Source: an uncultured Clostridia bacterium
GTDB lineage: Bacteria; Bacillota; Clostridia; Christensenellales; Aristaeellaceae
Direction of reading: 5' to 3'
DNA: 12,952 bases
Assembly (NCBI GenBank): GCA_934631055.1
Contig: CAKTXP010000051.1
Span: forward strand, 1-12,952
Below are positions 8,007 to 12,952 of this stretch, piece by piece; position 1 is the first letter of the stretch; every line of letters starts with the position of its first letter. The position numbers and the translations under genes were made by a program. Below the pieces are notes generated by a model. The model was not told the DNA's origin, did not search any database, and saw nothing but the letters and a program-made list of their open reading frames with translations.

Positions 8007-8747
8007 ATGCAGAAAACCTATACGGAAACCTTTACCGTCCGCGCGACCGACTGCGATCTCCACGGACGCATGCGCCTTGACGCGCTCTTTATCGCCATGC
8101 AGGAGGGCGGCGAGCGCCATGCCCTCTCGCTCGGCGCAGGCTATGCCGCGATGCAGGATCGCGGTCTGTTCTTCGCCCTTGCCCGTATCCATGTCAGCAC
8201 CCTGCGCGCGCCGCGTCAGGGCGAGACTGTCGTCCATACGACATGGCCCGGCGAAATGAATCGTTTCTTCTGCCCGCGCTATCACGTCTTTTCCCTTCAG
8301 GATGGAACGCCCCTCGCCGCCGCGGGCGCGCTCTGGGTCATGCTCGATACGCGCCAGCGCCGCATCGTCAGCCCGCAAAAGGTCGATCTCGGCTTTCCGG
8401 ATAACAGCGACCTGCCCGCGCCCATCGACCTGCCAACGCGCCTGCCCTCGCTCAAGAGCGACGCGCCCCGCATGTTCAGCCGCACGCCCATGTATTCCGA
8501 TTTTGACGTCAATGGTCACGTCAATAATACCAAATATATCGCGTGGCTCTGCGACGCGCTCGGATTGGAAGCGTTCGACGGCGCGTATATCGGCGACCTC
8601 GTCGCGGGCTATGAAAAGGAGATCCGCGCGCATGACCCGCTCAAGCTGACTCTCGCCCGCGAGGGGGATTCCTTCTCCTTCCAGATCGCATCCGAAGCGG
8701 GAGAAAAGCATTTCGTTGCCGGCGGCATGCTCCGCCCGGAGGTGTGA
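8007..8747 (+). CDS. Acyl-ACP thioesterase (FatA/FatB-like, double hotdog)
   Basis: 246 residues, the usual length for bacterial members. It hydrolyses fatty acyl-ACP to free fatty acid in the cytoplasm, ending or diverting fatty acid synthesis. The first hotdog (about 1-125) has the RATDCDLHGRMRLDAL opening. The second (about 155-246) has the signature DFDVNGHVNNTKYIAW (166-181, with D166-D167 border residues), giving catalytic-type Asp167, Asn169 and His171, with Glu205 in YEKEI 34 residues after the His, the same spacing as in plant FatB. The plant Cys after that Glu is Ile here, as is common in bacteria. The ATG at 8007 has GGAGG six bases before it; the open frame further upstream runs through the promoter and is rejected. 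It is first in a two-gene operon: its stop is one base from the next start. Acyl chain preference cannot be read from sequence. Confidence 0.93.
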   Translation: MQKTYTETFTVRATDCDLHGRMRLDALFIAMQEGGERHALSLGAGYAAMQDRGLFFALARIHVSTLRAPRQGETVVHTTWPGEMNRFFCPRYHVFSLQDGTPLAAAGALWVMLDTRQRRIVSPQKVDLGFPDNSDLPAPIDLPTRLPSLKSDAPRMFSRTPMYSDFDVNGHVNNTKYIAWLCDALGLEAFDGAYIGDLVAGYEKEIRAHDPLKLTLAREGDSFSFQIASEAGEKHFVAGGMLRPEV

Positions 8748-8748
8748 T

Positions 8749-9018
8749 ATGAACGATATCCTGCGTGCCATGCGTGAACGCGCGCTCATCGACCCGTCCT
8801 TCCGTCGGGCTGTCCTCGCGACCGCTGAAAGCGCCGACCCGCTCGCCGCGCTCTGCGACGTCGCCCAGCAGAAAGGCTTTGATTTGACGCTGGCAGATAT
8901 CATCTCCGATGGCGAAGAGTTTTCCTGTAATCAGACAAAATCGACGAATGGCGGGAATCCCATGCCCTATGATTGCTTTGATGATTCCTATGATATGTTC
9001 ATCCTGTCTCTGAAGTAA
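8749..9018 (+). CDS. Nif11-like leader peptide, candidate RiPP precursor
   Basis: 89 residues. Residues 1-52 match the Nif11-type leader pattern: a helical start, then IDPSFRRAVL, then ADPLAALCDVAQQKGFDLTLADI, comparable to the family's D..L...(L)...DP...A...GFD(L)T..EL. A hydrophilic stretch follows and then a Gly-Gly (68-69), the usual cut site for C39-type peptidase/transporters. The remaining 20 residues (70-89) would be the core. They hold one Cys (76), two YDxF motifs (74-77 and 81-84) and a C-terminal Lys, and are coded with 24 of 60 G+C against 37 of 60 at the gene start. The start at 8749 has GGAGG six bases before it, inside the end of the thioesterase gene, so the two are translationally coupled. 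No modifying enzyme, peptidase or exporter lies in the window. A non-RiPP regulatory role for the small protein is possible. Confidence 0.8.
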   Translation: MNDILRAMRERALIDPSFRRAVLATAESADPLAALCDVAQQKGFDLTLADIISDGEEFSCNQTKSTNGGNPMPYDCFDDSYDMFILSLK

Positions 9019-9026
9019 TCAGTCTG

Positions 9027-9081
9027 TTCAAACCGCCGCGAAGCGAAGAAAGGGTGCAGGGAACAAGGTTCCCTGCTGGGG
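9027..9081 (+). repeat. Dispersed intergenic hairpin repeat, copy B
   Basis: Starts 8 bases after the Nif11-leader gene. Positions 9037-9081 match copy A at 43 of 45 bases, including the stem GCAGGGAAC/GTTCCCTGC (9056-9076). Its first 28 bases (9027-9054) also match the inverted copy C at about 25 positions. Confidence 0.8.
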
Positions 9082-9088
9082 AATCGGA

Positions 9089-9300
9089 ACCGTGCGCCCG
9101 CTGTGCGGGATTCAGCACGGTGGAGATTGGAAATCGTAGGGAGCATTTATGCGTTCGCATAGCGGGCGCGTCTGCCGCAGGCAGAGGACAGCGCCTCCAT
9201 ACGAGTTTCCCGGACTTGGAGCAAAGCCCCATCGTCCCCCTGAAAATCATCATAAAAATGTAGTTTCAGAGTAGAATGCGGAGCATTCTGCAATTGAAAC
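9089..9300. other. Non-coding stretch with a run of stem-loops
   Basis: No gene is supported. Successive hairpins are visible: 9089-9121 (ACCGTGC/GCACGGT enclosing CCCGC/GCGGG), 9148-9161 (TATGCG/CGCATA), 9165-9195 (GGCGC/GCGCC enclosing TCTGCC/GGCAGA) and 9263-9300 (GTTTCA/TGAAAC enclosing AGAATGC/GCATTCT). With copy B's stem this makes five structures in about 260 bp. It may be a mosaic intergenic repeat or a structured RNA at the 3' end of the operon; there is no known RNA family I recognise. Confidence 0.5.
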
Positions 9301-9346
9301 GGCGGCGTTCTGAAACAGCCTGTTTTCAGGCGCAAAAACACAAACA

Positions 9347-9390
9347 AAAACCACCGCTTTGATGCTTGAAAACATCGGAGTGGTGGTTTT
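9347..9390. terminator. Bidirectional terminator between convergent operons
   Basis: An 18-bp stem (9347-9364 with 9373-9390, three G-U pairs) around an 8-base loop, with AAAA before and TTTT after. On the minus strand the run after the stem is long and T-rich (TTTTTGTTTGTGTTTTT), so it best ends the minus operon of the GT-C-like gene; on the plus strand it can also act on the thioesterase operon. Confidence 0.8.
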
Positions 9391-9415
9391 GTTATGACGT
9401 GAGCGAAAAGTCACC

Positions 9416-9448
9416 GTCAGGCAACGCCTTGCTGCCTGACTATTTTTT
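9416..9448 (+). terminator. Terminator of the thioesterase / Nif11-leader operon
   Basis: Stem GTCAGGCA/TGCCTGAC (9416-9423 and 9433-9440) with a 9-base loop, followed at once by TATTTTTT. This is a standard intrinsic terminator for the plus strand. It lies about 400 bp after the last plus-strand stop, so the transcript would include the hairpin-rich region. Confidence 0.75.
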
Positions 9449-9469
9449 ACGGCTTCGCGTTGGAAGAAC

Positions 9470-9543
9470 GATGGGGCTGCCGCCCCAATCCCCGCTTGGG
9501 GATTTCATCCCCAAACCCCATCTTCGCTTCGCGGCGGCTTGAA
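9470..9543 (-). repeat. Dispersed intergenic hairpin repeat, copy C (inverted, variant)
   Basis: Read on the minus strand, 9543-9516 opens with TTCAAGCCGCCGCGAAGCGA, nearly the same as the start of copy B, right after the stop of the GT-C-like gene. It then diverges into its own hairpins: TTGGGGA/TCCCCAA (9496-9514), GGGGC/GCCCC (9473-9486) and an outer stem GATGGGG/CCCCATC (9470-9476 and 9516-9522). Confidence 0.7.
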
Positions 9544-11127
9544 TTACTCGTTTCCCGCAATCAGCGCGCGCATCTCGTCCACGCTGTCATATTCGTACAC
9601 ATAATAACTCCATGCAACCATTTCGCCGACCAAGTGTTCCGGATTTAACAGCGGCGAATCAACCTTATTCTGCTCTTCATCGACGAGCAGGAAAACTCTG
9701 CCCTCCGGATCGCGGGTCTGATGGTCTTTGGATTGAAGGATATCGTGCAGAACCAGATTCATCCATGCGTTGCGCCGCCCGTCCTCAAGAACCCACATCT
9801 CGATCTGCCCGTCGCTGGCTTCCGTCAGCGTATTGGCGTTCCAGAATGTCGCATATCCCTGCGTATAGCCGCGCTCCAGCAGCCAATCCGCCGTCATTTC
9901 GTAATTCACGCGTCCAATCGTATAGTCATACCGCAGGACGTTCTGCGCCTGAAACGCAAAGCAAAACGTGACCAGCGCCAGCGCGCAGGTTCTCAGCATC
10001 GCATTCTTGCAGGGTTCCGTTTCCAGCCACGCGAACATCGCCGCAATCAGCAGGATGGTTCCAATGAGGAAATACCGCGTAATGATCTGATTGAGCAGGA
10101 TGTTCAGCGCCATGCCCAGCGCGATGGCGACAACCGACGTCACCGCAAGGATCCGAACCTCTGAACCTATATCCTTCCAGCGCATCAGCAATCGAACCAG
10201 CGCAAACAGCATCAGCACAAAAAGTCCGAGCGTGACGAGCGCCGCAATACCGCCGAGCGAGAAGAACGCTTTGCCCGTTCTGTATCCCAGGTCGCGAATC
10301 ATGCCGCTGATCTGATGCAGGACGTCGGAGAGTTCAAACTGTCCGACCGTCATATCCGCATAGGTAAAATACTGGTACTTTTTCGGCAGAACGACTTCGT
10401 TCACCAGAAAACCCGCCGCGGAAAACGCCGCGATGCCCAGACACGCGCCGAACATCCGGATCGGCGGCTCATGCGCAACGGCGGAGAAACGCTCTTCCTT
10501 CTTCGCTTCCCATGCCGCAAGCAGCGCGGCGGCGGCAATCAGCGGCGCAATGAACATCGTCATCATCCGCACGCCGCCCAATCCGCTGACCAGCGCCAGC
10601 AGACACAGGAGCGCAAACTGAGCCTTTCCGCTTTCCATTCCCCGCCTGCCGAAATCGCAAAGCAGTCCCAGCATGATAAAGGCAATGGAAAGATGAAGCG
10701 CATAATAGCATCCGAATACGACAATATAAGCATACGTTCCGCTGAACGGCAGCGCAAGCACAGTCGCAAACCACGGCGCGCTTTTTTTAAGTTCCAGCCT
10801 GCGCATCATGAACAGGCTCGACAGGATGACGATGAGCAGTACGATGCCCATCGCAAACGTCCGCGCCATATGCCATGACGTAAACAGCTTCAGCCCCATC
10901 TGATACAGCGGAACCGGACTGATGATGCGCAGCTCCGTCGAATACAGCCAGTTTTCGGAAAGGAACTTTCCTTCCTCGTTGAGCTGCTGGGCGAGAATCA
11001 TTTCGCTCGCGTCGTCCGCGTTGATGTTGTGCGCTCCGTACAGCGCGAAGAACACCACCGACAACACATATGCCGCCGCCATCAGCGCATATGGAAGCGC
11101 GCGCGTGATCTTCTTTCGTAACGTCAT
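9544..11127 (-). CDS. Polytopic membrane protein, GT-C-type glycosyltransferase-like
   Basis: 527 residues. Many hydrophobic segments fill residues about 10-400, and a soluble tail of about 130 residues follows (about 400-527), probably outside the membrane. After the first membrane segment comes NINADDASEMILAQQL (34-49), with the two Asp (38-39) placed as in the first outer loop of GT-C fold enzymes, which move sugars from polyprenyl carriers. This suggests a lipid-linked glycosyltransferase of the cell envelope, but no subfamily, sugar or acceptor can be named. The start ATG has a modest AGGGGAAG ribosome site and lies 14 bp after the stop of the upstream gene, so both are one operon. It could also be a membrane protein of unknown role that shares only the topology. 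Confidence 0.75.
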   Translation of the reverse strand: MTLRKKITRALPYALMAAAYVLSVVFFALYGAHNINADDASEMILAQQLNEEGKFLSENWLYSTELRIISPVPLYQMGLKLFTSWHMARTFAMGIVLLIVILSSLFMMRRLELKKSAPWFATVLALPFSGTYAYIVVFGCYYALHLSIAFIMLGLLCDFGRRGMESGKAQFALLCLLALVSGLGGVRMMTMFIAPLIAAAALLAAWEAKKEERFSAVAHEPPIRMFGACLGIAAFSAAGFLVNEVVLPKKYQYFTYADMTVGQFELSDVLHQISGMIRDLGYRTGKAFFSLGGIAALVTLGLFVLMLFALVRLLMRWKDIGSEVRILAVTSVVAIALGMALNILLNQIITRYFLIGTILLIAAMFAWLETEPCKNAMLRTCALALVTFCFAFQAQNVLRYDYTIGRVNYEMTADWLLERGYTQGYATFWNANTLTEASDGQIEMWVLEDGRRNAWMNLVLHDILQSKDHQTRDPEGRVFLLVDEEQNKVDSPLLNPEHLVGEMVAWSYYVYEYDSVDEMRALIAGNE

Positions 11128-11141
11128 GTTTCTTCCCCTAA

Positions 11142-12332
11142 TCAGTTACTCGGGCGTTCCGGCGCGTTGCACTTCGGACAGGGCTTCAGCTTGTCATACG
11201 GGCTCTTGTTGATGTCCTTATACTGGAAGCTCGCCAGCGGCAGATATTGTTTATCGACCGTGTAGCACTCGCTGTCGGCGTGGTAATACTTACCGCCGCC
11301 CTTTTTATTGTAGTAAAGCTTGGTCTTAGGCCCCGGCGTAGGTGTCGGCGTGGGTTCCGGCGTCGGCGTCGGCGTTACGTTCGGGTCGGGCGTCGGCGTC
11401 GCCTGCTCGACCAGCACGCCGGTAGAAAGCGAATCCGGATCCACCTTCCACTCGTTGTTCTCACAGAGTACCAGCGCATCATATTCGTAGGTGCGCGTTT
11501 CTCCGCTGTAACTGATATCCGCCTGAATGGTGATGGTGCGCGCGGTGCTTTCGTCCGTTCCGGTCGGCGCGCTCATCTGCCGCCATTCCAGCAGCGGCTT
11601 CTGAGCGAATTTCCAGAAAAGCTGCTGAGAAGGCTGCTGTCCTCCGAGGGAATCCTGCCAGCTCTTCGCCGTATACTCGACCATATCCGCGACGATGCCC
11701 TTGCGCCATTTCTCCATAAAATTCTCCAGCGCGATCTCCGCGGCGGATTTCACGTCGGATACATATGGCGTCACGGAATTATCGTCGAGGTTGTCCACTG
11801 TATCGAGCAGACCGACGCTTCCGTCGTCGCTTCCGCCGGAAAGGCTCGTCTGCCCCAGATCGCCCGCGTAATCGTCATTGGTCGTCAGGCTGTCATAATA
11901 GCCGTCCGGTACGGATGTTCCCATCGTACTATATGAAGCAAAGTTCGGCGCTTCCGTCGCTGCCGGCGCGATCGTCGGCAGGAGTGTCGTCTGCGCCGGA
12001 CGGATGGATGAGGAATGCCCCGCATTCAGCGCTGTCACCAGCGTGAATACCGTCAACAGACCGTATACCGCCGTCAAGATCATGCGTCCCGGAAAAAGGA
12101 ACGAGCGCACCAGCCACATCGCCGCGATTGCCGCCACGACGGCAATCATAAACACCCAGCGCATCGGCTGGAAGAAGATTGCGAGCAGCCCCAGTACCGG
12201 CAGTAAAATAAAAAACAGCATCAGCATCAGCTGATTGATCTCACGCTTTGAACGTTTCGGCTTCGGCTTCTGGTCAAGTGCCTTGGCTGAGCCTGCAGGT
12301 GTAGAAGTATAGCTAGACCTGTTGGTTCTCAT
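11142..12332 (-). CDS. Membrane-anchored protein with TP linker and C-terminal His/Cys (YH..C..CxxC) domain
   Basis: 396 residues from ATG 12332, which has AGGAGG seven bases before it; the frame stays open for 54 codons upstream but runs through the promoter and has no ribosome site. Order: basic tail (1-32), three membrane helices (about 35-55, 57-80, 83-103), a Ser/Asp-rich disordered linker (105-192), a small alpha+beta domain like NTF2/DUF4878 folds (about 193-308), a Thr-Pro linker (311-335), and a tail domain (337-396). The tail has His351, Cys356, Cys385 and Cys388 in KYYHADSEC..KPCPKC, a likely metal site seen in other clostridial surface proteins. The soluble part is probably outside the cell. 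First in the operon with the GT-C-like protein, so an envelope role is likely. I do not recognise a named family for the whole protein. Confidence 0.85.
   Translation of the reverse strand: MRTNRSSYTSTPAGSAKALDQKPKPKRSKREINQLMLMLFFILLPVLGLLAIFFQPMRWVFMIAVVAAIAAMWLVRSFLFPGRMILTAVYGLLTVFTLVTALNAGHSSSIRPAQTTLLPTIAPAATEAPNFASYSTMGTSVPDGYYDSLTTNDDYAGDLGQTSLSGGSDDGSVGLLDTVDNLDDNSVTPYVSDVKSAAEIALENFMEKWRKGIVADMVEYTAKSWQDSLGGQQPSQQLFWKFAQKPLLEWRQMSAPTGTDESTARTITIQADISYSGETRTYEYDALVLCENNEWKVDPDSLSTGVLVEQATPTPDPNVTPTPTPEPTPTPTPGPKTKLYYNKKGGGKYYHADSECYTVDKQYLPLASFQYKDINKSPYDKLKPCPKCNAPERPSN
11335..11404 (-). repeat. GTCGGC-type low-complexity repeat coding the Thr-Pro linker
   Basis: Short imperfect units of GGCGTC/GGCGTA (plus strand) code TPTPDPNVTPTPTPEPTPTP on the minus strand. 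Such tracts are prone to slippage, so linker length may differ between strains. Confidence 0.7.
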
Positions 12333-12453
12333 GTCATCGCCTCCTGTAAAAAAAAGAATCCTCCACGAAGAAAAAACGAAATACCCTGCCCTATCCATGC
12401 AGTCAGGGGAGCAATTCCGTGATTTTTCCTGATTCGCGCTGCATACAGTTTTT

Positions 12454-12462
12454 ATTATATCA
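12454..12462 (-). promoter_or_regulatory. Extended -10 promoter of the two-gene membrane operon
   Basis: On the minus strand TGATATAAT is a perfect -10 with an upstream TG (extended -10). No good -35 is seen at 16-18 bp; that place is the T-run of the preceding terminator. Transcription would start near 12447 with a leader of about 115 nt to the ATG at 12332. A weak stem (CCCTG/CAGGG, 12384-12408) lies in that leader. Confidence 0.65.
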
Positions 12463-12476
12463 TAAATCCGCGCAAG

Positions 12477-12508
12477 AAAAAAGGGATGCGGCAAATTTGC
12501 CGCATCCC
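12477..12508 (-). terminator. Terminator of ppdK
   Basis: GGGATGCGGCAAA and TTTGCCGCATCCC are perfect inverted arms (12483-12508, 26 bp), followed on the minus strand by TTTTTT. It starts about 22 bp after the ppdK stop. A strong intrinsic terminator. Confidence 0.93.
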
Positions 12509-12529
12509 CAGTGGAAGAAACTTTACAGC

Positions 12530-12952
12530 TTACAGCTGACCCTGCTTCTCGAGGATCGCCGCATGAGCCGCCGCCAGACGAGCGATCGGCACACGGAACG
12601 GAGAGCAGGAAACATAGTTCAGACCAACCTTGTGGCAGAACATAACGGAGGACGGATCGCCGCCGTGCTCGCCGCAGATGCCGAGCTTGATGTCCGGGCG
12701 GGTCTGCTTGCCGAGCTTGACAGCCATCTGAACCAGCTTGCCGACGCCGTTCTGGTCGAGGCGAGCGAACGGATCGGACTCGTAGATCTTCTTGTCGTAG
12801 TACGCGCCGAGGAACTTGCCGGCGTCGTCACGAGAGAAGCCGAAGGTCATCTGGGTGAGGTCGTTGGTGCCGAAGGAGAAGAACTGCGCTTCCTTGGCGA
12901 TCTCGTCGGCGGTAACAGCCGCGCGCGGGATCTCGATCATGGTGCCGACCTT
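12530..12952 (-). CDS. ppdK: Pyruvate, phosphate dikinase, C-terminal part (cut by window edge)
   Basis: The last 140 residues of the enzyme that interconverts pyruvate, ATP and phosphate with phosphoenolpyruvate, AMP and pyrophosphate; in anaerobic Clostridia it often serves glycolysis. The frame enters from the window's right end (KVGTMIEIPRAA) and stops at 12530. It holds the PEP/pyruvate-binding domain motifs FFSFGTNDLTQMTFGFSRDD (Asn and Asp of metal and substrate binding), GICGEHGGDP with the catalytic Cys of the PPDK family, and the ending LNYVSCSPFRVPIARLAAAHA. Nothing is unusual in the visible part. The start lies beyond the window, and the ATG at 12940 is internal. It ends in its own terminator, apart from the next gene. 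Confidence 0.97.
   Translation of the reverse strand, partial: KVGTMIEIPRAAVTADEIAKEAQFFSFGTNDLTQMTFGFSRDDAGKFLGAYYDKKIYESDPFARLDQNGVGKLVQMAVKLGKQTRPDIKLGICGEHGGDPSSVMFCHKVGLNYVSCSPFRVPIARLAAAHAAILEKQGQL

Noticed and set aside
7974..8903. Minus-strand open frame over the thioesterase and Nif11-leader genes
   Set aside because: Both plus-strand genes have good ribosome sites and family motifs; this frame has neither.
9054..9263. Small open frames on both strands in the hairpin-rich intergenic region
   Set aside because: They consist of the repeat and hairpin sequence, with no ribosome site and no protein-like pattern.
12333..12494. Upstream in-frame extension of the His/Cys-domain membrane protein
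   Set aside because: It runs through the promoter and terminator area with no ribosome site, while the ATG at 12332 has AGGAGG at good distance.
1..12952. CRISPR array, tRNA, rRNA, insertion sequence or phage attachment site
   Set aside because: I saw no regularly spaced direct repeats with spacers, no tRNA-like clover leaf, no rRNA stretch and no transposase or integrase gene.

Overview
The window reads as a chromosomal segment of a fairly G+C-rich member of the Clostridia (Bacillota), probably a gut lineage. The clues are a FatA/FatB-like acyl-ACP thioesterase, a Clostridium-type pyruvate phosphate dikinase, a very large SpaA/CnaB plus SdrD-B-like secreted protein, Thr-Pro linkers, GGAGG ribosome binding sites and short dispersed intergenic repeats. 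The exact order cannot be fixed from the sequence alone.

Layout from left to right. Positions 1-140 are non-coding and hold a perfect palindrome and one copy of a dispersed hairpin repeat. Positions 141-7853 (minus) are one giant secreted protein of about 2570 residues. It has a signal peptide, about ten SpaA/CnaB-like modules and twelve SdrD-B-like modules, and no visible C-terminal wall anchor. Positions 7854-8006 are a compact divergent control region in which two near-consensus promoters share essentially the same -35 box. Positions 8007-9018 (plus) are a tight two-gene operon: an acyl-ACP thioesterase, then, one base after its stop, a Nif11-type leader peptide with a Gly-Gly site and a 20-residue tail (a candidate RiPP precursor). 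Positions 9019-9543 are non-coding and full of hairpins: two more repeat copies and two back-to-back terminators between convergent operons. Positions 9544-12332 (minus) are a two-gene operon with a membrane protein carrying a C-terminal His/Cys metal-site-like domain, then a polytopic GT-C-like membrane protein. Positions 12333-12529 hold its extended -10 promoter and the terminator of the gene before it. Positions 12530-12952 (minus) are the C-terminal end of ppdK, cut by the window edge.

How the parts fit: the giant secreted protein and the thioesterase/Nif11 operon are bound together by the overlapping divergent promoters, so their expression is probably competitive or co-regulated. The best candidate for something undescribed is the thioesterase plus Nif11-leader pair. 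No maturase, protease or transporter is visible in the window, so a RiPP role is an inference. The other units (GT-C operon, ppdK) look independent.
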